This document shows positions 1 through 10,957 of a DNA stretch of 64,000 nucleotides, piece by piece. The notes under the pieces are model-generated. The model did not search any database. It saw only the letters and a program-made list of their open reading frames with translations, and was not told the DNA's origin. Origin of the DNA: Sipunculus nudus (Eukaryota > Annelida > Sipuncula > Golfingiida > Sipunculidae); assembly GCA_026874595.1 (NCBI GenBank), contig CM049314.1:8798729-8862728 (forward strand). Reading direction: 5' to 3'. The first letter of the stretch is position 1, and every line of letters starts with the position of its first letter. The position numbers and the translations under genes are program-made.

Positions 1-960
1 TTATGGTTAAGTTTTGAGCACGAGCCCAAAGAAAACTACTCGTTAAGCTATTTAGCATAATTAAGCTGTTGAAACAACTCTCAAAATCCAATCAAGTGTT
101 ACCTCTTAACTGGTAAGTAAAAATATAAAGTGTCATCCTGATTGGCTCAGCAAATCTTGAAATATTGTGAACGCAAAAGAGTGTCCAGAAGAAGAAGAGA
201 AAAAAAGAAAAAGAAGAAAAAAAAGGTAGGGAATCAATGAGCCTCCCCCTAGCAGGGGAGGCTTTATAATTATTATATTATGATATTAATATTATACAGA
301 CAAAAAAATCTTTTGTTACAATCAAAGCTGCTGAGGTACATGGATAGTGTGTACATGTTTAATAGATGTAACAGTTAGTTCGAGTCAGTAAATGTGATTA
401 CAAATAACAGATGGGGATGCTTTTGGCTTTGACAAAATTGATTGTTTCCTTTAGCAAACACCAGAGGGCACCAGGTTTCTGCAAAGTTTCTGCAAAAGTT
501 TAGGAAAATATAATCAACAGTCATGGGATATTGTCACCCCTAACTTAACGTGAAAACTTTACAACGGATATATCCTATAAAACCATACGATGGGTTTACG
601 CTCGCCACTTGATTTCACTCATCAAGAAATTAGATCCCGGTCATTACAGGTGACATTTCCAGGTTCTTTTAAGGACGTGTATTAAAATACCAGACAATCA
701 TACACCCAGATCAATAGAAACTATGAGACATCAGGTTAAATTCACAAATATAATTCAAGACAATACTTACAGAGACACAAATGTGAGTGTGTGCATTGAT
801 GTGTCAATACGACAGTTCTTCACATTAAAATTACTGGATAATTACTGAGTCCATGGTTTGTATAAAAAAAACCATAAAGTCCAGTTCCTTCAGAGATCTC
901 TGGTTACTGTTTTGTGTAGAATCTAGCGTATGGTTAGCACCATATAGCTCTAGTCTTTCT
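1..960. other. AT-rich DNA, no gene seen (BRCC3 intron 4 or beyond)
   Basis: I see no exon or transposon ends here. The only local structure is an 8-bp-stem hairpin at 241-262 (GCCTCCCC, loop CTAGCA, GGGGAGGC). If BRCC3 continues to the left, this stretch is part of its fourth intron. Confidence 0.4.
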
Positions 961-1410
961 GAGTTTAGCGATCTTCAGCTGATCTTGCTTGTCAGCGACC
1001 CGGGTAGGTTTACGTTCACTTGAATGCAATAGCGCTCTTTGTTTACGCAGAGCTTAGAGTCCTTGACCTTGCTCTTGTAGCAACGGTTTCACGGCTTACG
1101 GCGGTTATGTATCTAGGTCAAGCTGAACTAGGCCGGCAGGTGACGAGCGCGCTCTCTCTATATCGCCAATACGAAGCTCTTTCGGCAGCACGGCTGAGTT
1201 CTTATGAGCTGGGTCCTTGCCTCATGCAGAAGCTTGCTTCTATGCCGTTTCTGGCGTTTCAATGTTCCTACTCCCGTGCATGCGTGCTGCCACCTCAAGC
1301 TTCAGGACCCAACTGAACCAACATTCAGCGTCTCTTCTTGAAGTCTGACGTCACCATCGTCGTCACAATACGGCGATCCGGTTCTCTGATTGGCTTATGG
1401 CTCAAGTGTC
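961..1410. promoter_or_regulatory. GC-richer island with CRE and CCAAT motifs
   Basis: This stretch is clearly less AT-rich than its surroundings. It holds a perfect palindromic CRE TGACGTCA at 1346-1353 and an inverted CCAAT box (ATTGG) at 1389-1393, spaced like a promoter firing toward lower coordinates. A 98-codon plus-strand ORF at 1020-1316 crosses it but resembles no family I know, and no convincing minus-strand coding exon follows. It could be an enhancer, a non-coding RNA promoter or a captured promoter fragment. Confidence 0.35.
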
Positions 1411-1781
1411 CCATATAAGGTTATATGTGACCTGGTTTGACTGCTAGCGTCACCTTGGCGACCCACATACCAAAAATGTAATAATACACACGAAGCGTGA
1501 CACGGATAAATCAGCTGATAGCCGATGGGATTTCATACAAGAATACACAATATATATATGTACAATCAAGACCTGTCAACGCTTTAGGATGACGTTTCAC
1601 GTCAATATCAATAGAGAACAGACTTCATTAAACTATGATACAAAACACCGTACATATTGTCACCTATTGTCTGGTGACAGATATATTCTTCTGTTCTTAT
1701 TCTGCATGCTAATTCTCCATGAATGCAATTTCTTGAGCCACAGCCTAGAGTACCTCTTGGTGAAATTCATTAGATGAAATA

Positions 1782-2093
1782 TCAGATTAATTAACATTAC
1801 TCTCCTCTCAGATTAATTATCATCACTCTCCTCTCAGATTAAATATCATCACTCTCTGCTCAGATTAATTATCATTACTCTCCTATCAGATTAATTATCA
1901 TCACTCCCCTCTCAGATTAATTATCATCACTCTCCTCTCAGATTAATTATCATCACTCTCCTCTCAGATTAATTATCATCACTCTCCTCTCAGATTAATT
2001 AACATCACTCTCCTCTCAGATTTATTATTATCACTCTCCTCTCAGATTTATTATCATCACTCTCCTCTCAGATTTATTATCATCACTCTCCTA
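1782..2093. repeat. 26-bp minisatellite, about 12 copies
   Basis: Tandem copies of a 26-bp unit (CAGATTAATTATCATCACTC plus TCCTCT) with a few substitutions (ATTAAC, TTTATT). The last copy runs into the exon 4 donor of BRCC3, so the repeat forms the first 300 bases of intron 4. Confidence 0.93.
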
Positions 2094-2094
2094 C

Positions 2095-2183
2095 CTTTGT
2101 TCCTTTGTCTTGATTAAACACTGAGAAAATGAGACCAACAAACCCCTCGTCCATCAGCTGGTAGGAAGCCTGTGTCCTGACAT
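2095..2183 (-). CDS. BRCC3: BRCC3 exon 4
   Basis: 89 nt; the acceptor is ATTGCAG and the donor is AAAG/GTAGGAGAG. With the phase-1 G from exon 3 it encodes DVRTQASYQLMDEGFVGLIF and SVFNQDKGTK, including the third zinc ligand Asp105. It ends in phase 0. The donor is immediately followed, toward lower coordinates, by a 26-bp minisatellite. Confidence 0.92.
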
Positions 2184-5100
2184 CTGCAATATAAAACTGG
2201 TTATAGTTTGGGGGTATTATAGTAGTTCTAATGAAAATATTAAATGTAAAACCATATTAGCAGCCAGGTCCTAGATGACATAGTTTAGAGGTGCCAAACA
2301 GATGTGAATCATAAAAATACTAAATTGTAATTTGTATAAAATACTTTATAAAAACAGTTTAGTCCAATTCTAAATGAATGCATTACATTCTAAGATTACA
2401 TTTTTAACATTTGTCAGCTTTAGGGATAACAGAAACAAGAGCACAGCAAATGGTGCATAAAATGCCCCTTGCATATTGTGACCTCTGGCCTCGTTAAATA
2501 TGGGTGAACTTACTGAGAATGTCATTCAGGTGAGAAACTGTATTGGTTAAAATTCATCATGAGTTATATGAAATTCCATCAGTTTTTTGGTAAGTCTGAT
2601 TGGTGCCATCAAAGTGAGGTGACCTCTGACCTTATTAAATATGCATGAATTTTGCTGAGAATTTAATTGAAGTGAGAAACTCTATTGGGGAAATATGTAC
2701 TACCAGTTTCATGAAAATCCATAGAATTTTGGGTAAGTCACCACGGTGCCTTCAATGTGCGGTGACCTCTGACCTCATTAAATATGAGTGTATTTTGCTA
2801 GAAATTGAACTTAGGTGAGATATTTTATTGATTAACATTTTCTGTTGAGCTTTATAAAAAATCCATTATATTCCTTGTATGTTATTTCTGTGACACCACT
2901 ATGCAGCCTAGTGACCTCTGAAATTATTAAATATGCATGGATTTTGTTCAAAATTGAACTCAGGTGAGAAAATCTGTTAGTATCTAAAAGTTAACAGATG
3001 GATGGTTTACCAAAGTATGCCCCATCATAGATGGGCATGTAAAAAATATTGACAAATTATAATGGTGTTCCATTGTGAAAATTCAATCTCATCATTTTTA
3101 TCTGACATTATATATCATACAAATGAAAGTACATGTGAGTTTGACAGCAGAAGAGAAGCAAACATACCAACATGTGATGGCCAGACTGTTATGTGAGGAT
3201 GAGAATGATACCAGCCAACTACACGCATAGGTCGTCCAACCACCATTGCTAAATGGTAGATCACAGTCAAGGAATTCAAAAGCAAAGAGTATACAAATTT
3301 AAAGATTGTGGTTCCAAAATGTGGTTTTTAGCTTGTCAGCCGAGGAAGGGTTTTACAAATTTAAAAACTGTGCAGTGAAATGTGGTTCCAGATTTTGAGA
3401 TGTCTCACTTCAGATAAGGAAGGAGCAAAAGATTTATTAAATGAGCTTAAATTTTTTATATTGAAAGGATTTATGTAGAATTTACTGGATTAATTAACAC
3501 TGAATGTCCATTACTTTACAGACTTTTGAAAAAAATATTGATTCATAATTCTCCAAAAAAACAAAACAAAACAAAACCAACTTCATTGTTCACTTAAAAG
3601 GCATTGTTTATGACAAAATATACAGCTAAAGAGAAAACTACGGGCCTTGGATGAGCAACAACAAACCTACTCTCATTGCCTTACCGGGGATCAAACCCAG
3701 GTCGCCAGTACAGAATGTTGATTGTTTTACCACGTACCAATCTACTGTCCAGGCCCTTACACAATAAACACAGTTTAAAGTAACATTATTGTTATGTTAT
3801 GTGGATATTTGAGTTTAAGTGGTGACAATGAAGGATATTTCAGCCTCTGTCGAGGCTGCTGACAGTTGTTCTGGTGAGATTTCCACTCTGTCTGGCTGTT
3901 TGTCTGATCGTCGTAACATGATGACTGCAGAAATATGGCAGGTCTTTTTTTCATCCACCTGCAAGAGCAAACATGAGAACAATTACAAATACACAACAAT
4001 ATGAATACAAATACATAATAAACAAAGAATATTACTACATGAAAAAGAGAATATTTATGAAAAAAAATTCAAAAATTACTAAGCAGCTTTTTCAGAGAAG
4101 TTTAAAAGTCAAGAGAGTGAAACATTACAACATTCATTAGCGTGGAGGGCGGGGGGGGGGGGGGGGTTATTTTCATGCAAACTTACCGACCAAACAAAAT
4201 TTGCACTAATGGCAGAAAGAGGACTCAGAAGTAGGGGTTGAAGTGGAGCAAACCTTGCCATTGGCTAATTAACTAGATGAGAGGATAAACAGGCAAGCCC
4301 TCAGGCCTCAGCTGACTGGTTGCATACTCACTGGTCAGTGACAGGATGGGGCAGTGATGGGGTGTAGTTTGCACAATATTTCAATGGTGCAGGTATGATG
4401 CAACCTGTCAGCCTTGCAGAGTGCTTTTTATCACTGCTACACTAGCAGTGTTGATGACCAGTTGATGATAATTCTTAATGCATAGACCCAAGAATTTGAA
4501 TAATAATTATTTAATAAAAGTCTTTGAAAAAGATCTTTTTATGCATATATCATTCTTTGCATTCACTACTCCTATTAAATAATAGGTTTAATTTTGCTCC
4601 CTCTACATTCCTACTCCGTCAGCCTCTAATGACATCAAGTCTATTTTAATGTAGCCATGTATCCGTTGCCAGATAACAGAATACCAGCCCAGCAAGGCAT
4701 ACCTAGAGGCAATACTGTTTCATTTCGACTGACAGCTACCCGACCAGGCAGCATGGTTTGGTGTCAGGGCTGTCTTCCTGAGCCTGTGGTCTATGCTTTT
4801 TATCAATCATTATATCATATTCAACTGCTCTCTAATGACTGATAATGAGAATAAATGACACTGATATGGAATTTGCCTCAAATATACCAAAATATATGAA
4901 AGTATAATTTTTTTGACATTCAGGCAACCTGTACCACCTCCGATTGTACATAACCAATCATTTTGACATAAAATGTGCAAAACTTTTTGATAATAAAAAC
5001 AGCATTAATATATCATGAATTATGTATTTAAATCGCATGAAAAAAAAATAGAAAAATTACAATTCACAATATCTTGCATGACAACTTCAAGAAATTGCCA

Positions 5101-5404
5101 TTTGTGTAGTTGTGAAAGTAGAGTTAGAGTCCGGCTTTTACCAGCTACCCAATAACACGTCGAATCCTTTACTTAGTTTTTTTTACTACTGGACAGTGGT
5201 TACACTTGTACTTAGTCTATAGTCTATAAGTTCATCATCACCCTGCAATTGCGACTAAAACTGACGTGAGCGATAATACGGATATTATATATACGTCACC
5301 TCGCCTATGAGTAAGCCCATTATTTCTTCCTTCTCAGTGGACATTGCGTGGGTCAAACAGACCATGTAAGCGTCCGCGGCCAGGTGAACACATGTCACCG
5401 CCAT
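2095..5404 (-). CDS. BRCC3: BRCC36-type Lys63 deubiquitinase, exons 1-4 (3' part off the left edge)
   Basis: Four minus-strand exons (5404-5300, 3958-3839, 3255-3168, 2183-2095) join in frame to 134 residues of a JAMM/MPN+ metalloprotease. The order and spacing match animal BRCC36, which cleaves Lys63-linked ubiquitin in the BRISC and BRCA1-A complexes. Visible landmarks: STEKEEIMGLLIGE (catalytic Glu near residue 27), RRSDKQPDRVEISPEQL, GRPMRVVGWYHSHPH with zinc-binding His92 and His94, then WPSHVDVRTQ with Ser102 and Asp105, so the JAMM signature is complete. Exon 1 joins directly to exon 2, without the extra segment that I recall vertebrate BRCC36 carrying there, as in insect forms. The start is the ATG at 5404-5402 (context ACAATGG), which gives an MAV N-terminus like the vertebrate one. 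Intron 2 is AT-AC. The C-terminal half, including the coiled-coil region, should lie beyond position 1; I found no further exon in 1-2094. Confidence 0.93.
2460..3000. repeat. D repeat, ~143-bp tandem units inside BRCC3 intron 3
   Basis: Three and a half imperfect tandem units of about 143 bp, each marked by a TGACCTCTGACCT-like box followed by TTAAATATGCATG (boxes start at 2479, 2620, 2763 and 2912). Related single copies occur at 13.49-15.13, 18.79, 25.77-26.16 and 37.6 kb, so this is a dispersed repeat. Confidence 0.75.
3168..3255 (-). CDS. BRCC3: BRCC3 exon 3 (JAMM core)
   Basis: 88 nt, starting CATTTAGCA after the AC acceptor and ending GTTG before GTATGTTTG (phase 1). It encodes GRPMRVVGWYHSHPHITVWP and SHV. 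The HSHP zinc site is the most conserved part of the enzyme. Confidence 0.93.
3256..3838 (-). other. BRCC3: U12-type AT-AC intron (BRCC3 intron 2)
   Basis: Read on the minus strand, the intron starts ATATCCTTC at 3838 and ends in AC at 3257-3256. TTCCTTGAC, an exact match to the U12 branch-site consensus, lies at 3274-3266 with its adenosine at 3267, 11 nt before the AC end. This distance is typical for the minor spliceosome. Splicing here gives EAE-HLAMVVGRPMRV, the same length as the human EAE-RLAELTGRPMRV segment. The first AG downstream (CATTTAG) breaks this alignment. Confidence 0.88.
3640..3765 (-). repeat. Possible tRNA-derived SINE fragment
   Basis: On the minus strand, GGGTTTGATCC at 3698-3688 resembles a pol III box B, and TGGTACGTGGTAAAAC about 45 nt upstream resembles box A. 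The ends are not clear. It lies in BRCC3 intron 2, between the AT-AC splice sites. It could also be chance tRNA likeness. Confidence 0.35.
3839..3958 (-). CDS. BRCC3: BRCC3 exon 2
   Basis: 40 codons, phase 0 at both ends. The acceptor is TTGCAG before GTGGATG. It encodes HISAVIMLRRSDKQPDRVEI and SPEQLSAASTEAE. It ends in GAA directly followed by ATATCCTTC, a perfect U12-type AT-AC donor. No GT donor nearby keeps both frame and homology. Confidence 0.92.
5300..5404 (-). CDS. BRCC3: BRCC3 exon 1 (coding)
   Basis: 35 codons from the ATG at 5404-5402 to GGCGAG at 5300, followed by donor GTGACG; phase 0. It encodes the start of the MPN domain, with VHLAADAYMVCL and STEKEEIMGLLIGE carrying the JAMM glutamate. 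Confidence 0.92.
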
Positions 5405-5870
5405 TGTGAACGGCAGTTTTACACTTTTAGTGAATCAGGATTTTGTGTGTTTATTTCCTTTTTCTCTGTGGGTAGACAAGACGCTGGTCTTTTTACCCAC
5501 GATCTTTAATAGTCTTCCCCACAGACACACGATGGCGCTGCATCTTGGCGTTTGTGCACCATAGTCCATGCACATGTTTATGCTCAAGCAGATGTTACAT
5601 ATGTATTTAAAATTTTAGTTCCCTTTTCGCATTATACTAGTATGAAATAAAATATTATCATGCACAGTTTTAATTCTATAATGCTCATTTAATGGCAGAC
5701 AAACATTTCCTATTTATTTCCCACATAAGAAACTGGAGGTTGACTGCTTGTGAAGGCTCCAGCTGCTTTTCTGGGGCCATTAACGTGACGTAACGGCTAG
5801 GTCGATTGTAGAGAGTGTCCTGGGGCCCACGCATGCTGTGAGCCTGTGACGTCACTTCAGGCCCAAGAAA
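5405..5870 (-). promoter_or_regulatory. BRCC3: BRCC3 5' UTR and promoter-like region
   Basis: Upstream of the BRCC3 ATG, a perfect CRE TGACGTCA lies at 5847-5854 and a CRE half-variant TGACGTAA at 5786-5793. A YY1-like AAGATG...GCGCCATC motif lies near 5530-5550. The stretch is GC-richer than its flanks. Such sites fit a housekeeping promoter. The transcription start cannot be fixed from sequence. Confidence 0.5.
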
Positions 5871-6578
5871 ATCTCATGTGAAAAGAAAACAAAACTTCTG
5901 GAGCTTATTAAATACATAGTAATTTTTTTTCAGGAAAAATACAAATTTGTCAAAGGTGTTTAATTTGAATGATGCCCTTTTGTACACTGGCAGGTAGAAT
6001 ATGTACGTATTTTAATTTAAAATAATTAGTTATGCACTGTAAAATAATACTATTAAAAAGTTAGACAGTTAACAGCTAGCAAATAGGATATTATATAGAA
6101 ATATGTAAGTTGATCTTGCAACAAATATACACACAACCTACCTTGCAGTGACTATAAATACAGACATAAATAGAGCGGTGTACTAGCTATGATAGCTATG
6201 GGACAGCAGTTGTGTCCCAGGTATAGCCAATAGTTTTTTGAGTTAGACAAGGTGATACAGAGTGACGACCATAACGTCAACAGGGCGGAAAAAGACATTG
6301 CTAGATACCACGTATCCAGGGAGGCATATTTGACATATTATAGTCAAGCACAGGCGCTTGGACAGATAAAACTATAAATCATATGATCTGGCTGGGCATT
6401 ACATTGTAGCTGCTTATTTATTCTGGGAGGAAATTGGGCTTGGGCAACATGCACTCGCACAATTTAAAGAGATAATATACCACTTTTTTACTGGAATAAA
6501 ATTTAGAGCCTAAACCTTCAAAATATCACGACTGCATATTATTATCTAGACTTATAAATGAAACAGAAAGATACTTAC

Positions 6579-6676
6579 CAGGCTAGATAAAAGGACTGCT
6601 CTTTGGTAGTGGGTGGCTCTTCACCTGGGTAGCCGACACTGTCGTAAAACCAACCCCAAGGTGAAAAAGAAGCCAT
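6579..6676 (-). CDS. Possible first coding exon of an unidentified gene
   Basis: A minus-strand ATG at 6676-6674 opens 32 codons (MASFSPWGWFYDSVGYPGEE, then PPTTKEQSFYLA) that end in TG before a strong donor GTAAGTATC (phase 2). A CCAAT box (minus AGCCAATCA, 6807-6803) lies about 130 bp upstream, so it looks like a promoter plus first exon. I do not recognise the protein and found no convincing second exon between it and BRCC3. It could be an alternative leader or a chance ORF. Confidence 0.3.
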
Positions 6677-7459
6677 ATACCCTCTGCCTGCCACAGAGGG
6701 CAGGCATAGGGGTCCACTGCTTGATGATCCAAGAGAGAGAATCGCCAGGGCAAGGGAGTTTTATCCCAGAGGGACAGAGGGCGAAGTCCTTAGCTGCCTG
6801 TGATTGGCTCTGGGGCATCTCTATATTGACTGTCAATCAGTGTTCATGCCCCACCCCTGGCCAAGTCAAAGGTCAAGAATGTTACAACATAGGATAAAGC
6901 TTTCTGAACGGATTCTAGACCTGTACCATGGGCGATAATAAGCTTTTTCTTGAAAAGATTTATTTCATAAATGATCATGCATATTCACAAATAGGGCTCA
7001 AATTCTAATATGAAATAACAATGAATATCAGAAAAAAACTGAAAATAGTACTCCTGATTCCTTTTGATAGAAAATGATACGTGTGTTCACCTAATTTATT
7101 CGTCTGTATACATTTGAGTAATGAACATGCTGGCATAGACTTTAATCAATATAAAAAACGGTATGTAATGAGACTAAATTGTAAAAAATATAAATACATG
7201 CTGGAATCCCCGCCGGTTGCTATATCGCCTGTGTCTATTTAGGTTGCACCCGCAAGGAGTCAGGGTATAAATAAGCCTATTACGGGCTAATTGCATGGAG
7301 CCGAGCGTTGTTATGCCCACATTTTATATGGATCCAACTGGTTGTGGCACTCTATAAATATATATAATTTATATACACTAGAGTGCTTTAAAATACGGAC
7401 TGATTTCAGGTAGTTTTAGAACGGTAATGCTATAAGCAAACACATGTCATTTTTTTTCT

Positions 7460-8174
7460 CAATAGCGATCACTCTTTGTCCGTCGTCCGTCTGTCCCGCT
7501 TTGTCTTTTAACAAGGCAAAAATCGTAACCGCTGGACCTGGAATCTTCTAACTTGACATCCAGGGAGGTCCATGAAAAATCTTCATGGAAACCTGAAATT
7601 GTGTCCCTGTTACCCACATCCTCCGAGCTAGTGGGCTCAGAAATACCCCCCCCCCCGGTATATTACAAAATTGATACAAAAGCTCCAGTATATGAACCAC
7701 TAATGCGTTGATCCCCATGATTCTTTGCGTGCATATTCTTCATCAAATGTCTCATCAGTTCCTGCGAGCTGGTGGCGCCACGTGGATTTTTTTTCGAAAT
7801 TTCAGTAGTGGTTTTTTTTTTGTGGTCATCCATTAACAAGGCACAAATCGTAAACATTGGACCTAGAATCTTCTCACTTGACATCCAGGGAGCCCCATGA
7901 AAAATCTGCTTGGAAACCTGAAATTATAGATAACTATGACCTTTATTCTTGGAGTTACGGGACATGTTTGAGCACCCCAGAAATAATTAAAAATACACAC
8001 AAATTGCCAGATTCTTTAGGAACGGCTCGATTGCCTTGCTTGTTGGTCTTGATGGACTTAAGCAAATATGCATGAATGATGATACCACCTACGTTATCTT
8101 AATTACTTGCCCGTGCAAGGGCATATTGTCAACATGTCAGTCGGCTGAGCGTCATGACCTATGGGTCGCTTGTT
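7460..8174 (+). mobile_element. Helentron/HINE-like element, degraded copy
   Basis: It starts near ATAGCGATCACTCTTTGTCC and ends in the family 3' signature (CAGTCGGCTGAGCGTCATGACC, hairpin GACCTATGGGTC, then GCTTGTT). The body matches the 34.9 and 54.4 kb elements (CAAATCGTAA..TGGACCTAGAATCTTC, CTGGTGGCGCCACGTG). No coding capacity. Confidence 0.65.
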
Positions 8175-8365
8175 ATAGCTATCATCATGATCATCTTGCA
8201 GTGATAATAATGGCCTTCAAATAATTGTACCTGTGCGCCCTGAGTTTACTAAACTATCCTGTAGAGTTTGTTTATGTAGGAGGTTATCCCGGTAGAGGGT
8301 GTCCAAAACTCTTTTCATCAGGTCTGAATTAGTGATAAAGATATAACTATTCCTTGGGAATCAAA

Positions 8366-9130
8366 CAAGTGACAACTAGAATACGTGTATCCGCTGATAT
8401 CAGAGTGGTATAGGTGCAAGTGAAGTAAAGCATGGATTGAGTGATAAGGGGAAACAGAGTGAGATGGTTGCATATTACCATGGATGTAGGTCACAATAAC
8501 ATTATTATAGATGGCAGCGCCTGTCATTTGAACGAGAAAGCTATCCAAGATGTATACACATGCAAAATTTCAGGCGGATAGGTCAAACTACTGTCGAGAT
8601 ATGTGTTTTTTTTTTCTAAGGCATACAAACGGACACCATGAAAAGATATTTGCAGGTGGCGCCATCCGTTTTGTGCCTGAAAAAGAGCTATATAGGATCT
8701 ATACACATGCAACATTTCAGGCCGATACATCAAGCGAGTCCTGAGATATAAGCATGGATGTCTGCCGTGAAAAGGTGTTAATAGGTAGCGCCACCTGTCA
8801 TATAAACGAGAAATTTATCCAAGATGCATACACAGGCAACATTTCGGGAGGATCGATCAATCGCTTACCGAGATATGAGCGATTTTTACCCAAGGTAAAA
8901 AAAGGGACGGACGCTGTGCAACAATTGTTGCAGGTGGCGCCACTAGTTTTGCGAATGATAAATAGCTATGTAAGATCTATAGTTCTATACACATGCAAAA
9001 TGTCAGGCTTATACGTCAAACCAGTCATGAGATATTTGCATGGATGTCTGTAGCGTAAATGTGATTGTAGGTGGCGCCACCTCTCAACTCAACGAAAAAT
9101 CTGCAAAGTTTCAGGCGGATTTCAAACCAC
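8366..9130 (-). mobile_element. V-family repeat element, reverse orientation
   Basis: This is the reverse complement of the V elements at 16.5 and 56.4 kb: the left end ACAACTAGAATACGTGTATC mirrors their right end. The units carry AAAGCTATCCAAGATG, TACACATGCAAAATTTCAGG and GGTGGCGCCACC-like boxes at roughly 140-bp steps. The far end is degraded. Confidence 0.65.
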
Positions 9131-9325
9131 TGCCTTGTGATTTAACCCAAGGCAATCTAGGCGGCGGCGTTCAGGCTGAAACAAAGTATTCGCAAAATTA
9201 TGTTTTGGTGGATACAATTAAAAGACGGGGAGCACGGACCTGGCAAAAGGATCGTTGTTCAACCCACCACACAGCTAAGATCTGACTTGATATTTTAGTA
9301 GACTGACACCCCTACAGTACTGCAA

Positions 9326-9342
9326 GGGGGGGGGGGGGGGCA
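9326..9342. repeat. Poly-G tract
   Basis: An uninterrupted run of G in otherwise AT-rich DNA. Similar G or C runs occur at 4151-4166, 33508-33527 and 53166-53182. Their exact lengths may be sequencing-sensitive. Confidence 0.7.
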
Positions 9343-10030
9343 GTACTATCAAATTGTGGTATCAGTTTTGTGCTACTGACCGTTTTGTACCCGACGCTTG
9401 ACCGTTAAAGCTTGAAAATGATAAGGGTTAGGATTAACATAAATGTGAATATCTTGGCTTCTAATTAATCAAATTTTTATAATGTAGATATCAATTGAAA
9501 GGTCTTTTAATGGTCTTTCGATGTATGTAATAACCATGCATATGTAATTTGAAACACATTTCATGGGAGTAAAAACTAAAAAAAATCTCGATTTTTATCA
9601 TGTTTTTGTATTAAACTTTTAAATGGTCGGTCAAACTTTCAACCTTAACCGTAAAATTATACATGCTGATAGAAACAAAATTCATTCTGAATCTATTTAT
9701 ACTGTTCACAATCACTGATTAGGTCTAATGTTACCATAATGATTTAAAATCGGCTGCGTGTTATTTTCGCATGTAAAAGTCGCGCAGATTTCGTCCAGAC
9801 CTGACCAATACCATACAAAAATGTTGTTCTACAGATCCGTTGTTCCCATTTAGCCGTGGGTAATTTATTTTTGGCAATTAACCCATTCCTCGTTTATGCA
9901 TGTTACTAATTTTTTCACTGTCCTCGATTGTTGATTATATGCACCATTTCAAACATTTTTTAGCAATCTTGCAAATGCCATGTATTATGTCTGGACCGTT
10001 AAGGCAAAAAAAAAATAAATAATAATTATA

Positions 10031-10300
10031 GGTATGGTTCTAGAGCACCGCCCGCGACCCACGTCAATTTTAACCCCCGCTAACAATTTTTATTATCTTC
10101 ATCTTTAAAGAAGATAAAATAATACAATTTTGATAAGATTTCCGTAGTTATGTAGTGCCTTAACCTGTTTCGCAAAACTATTCTGTTATTTTCATGCTTT
10201 TCCCTAATCATAAGACATTTTTATCGGAATATACAAAACGGTAAAAAAAAATATCGCCCGCCCACTCTGGTTTATGAAAAAAGTGCCTGAGAACCATACC
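10031..10300. mobile_element. MITE with GGTATGGTTCT inverted ends
   Basis: The left end GGTATGGTTCTAGAGCACCG and right end GTGCCTGAGAACCATACC are inverted repeats about 270 bp apart. A truncated relative starts near 10960 (GGCATGGTTCTCAGGCATCG) and shares the interior CGTCAATTTTAACCCCC and ATCTT-AAGAT hairpin. No coding capacity. Confidence 0.7.
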
Positions 10301-10957
10301 TTTTTTTTGGCCTAATTAAACAAACAAAGTTTAAATCGGTCGATGGCACAATATATATATTTTTTGTTTGCTGAGTTTGTAGAACAATTAATTTTTAGGT
10401 GTGGCCTAATTCCTCGAACAGAATGGCAATCAGATGGGACGTGTGTACAATATACAATCCGCCTGGTCTTCAGGTGCACCCAAAGTCAGATTCAGTTAAA
10501 TTTGTGAAGAAGGCAAAGCCGTCATACCGGATCCGCACCTTAAATTTATCCAATGGCAGGGGAGGATCGAGCGTTTTGGAAAAAGCAGGGTCCAACCCAG
10601 GCAGACTAATAAAAGAAACCTTAAAAGAGGCCCCTGATTCAGAAAGGGAGGGATCGAGGCCGGAAAAATTGTTTTAAAATCCTGAAAAAAGAGTTGTTTC
10701 GGTTCAAAAGGAGGGGATCCCGGCGAACCCCTGGAAACCGCCCCCCTCAGGATCCACCATAAAATCTGCCCGTTTGAAAAGGCCTAAATGTCTTGATAAA
10801 GCCTAGCATAAAATAGAGACAGAGATCTGCATGTATGCATATTTTATACTACTACTCCTACTACTACTACTAGTAATAATAATAATAATATTTGGCGCGT
10901 GAAAAGGTTAAATAAAAGAAAATTGATTGGGCCAAAATTAAAAAAAAAAAAAAATAA

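Noticed and set aside
241-262. GC-rich hairpin followed by TTTATAA
   Set aside because: It looks like a bacterial terminator, but the window is clearly eukaryotic. No function can be assigned.
6130-6300. Minus-strand 50-codon ORF beginning MSFSALLTLWSS, with a donor-like GTAGGT after it
   Set aside because: It could be spliced to the 6579 exon only in a frame that stops after 18 codons. No family resemblance.
6613-6897. Plus-strand 94-codon ORF
   Set aside because: It needs a non-ATG start, overlaps the better minus-strand exon candidate, and has no recognisable domain.
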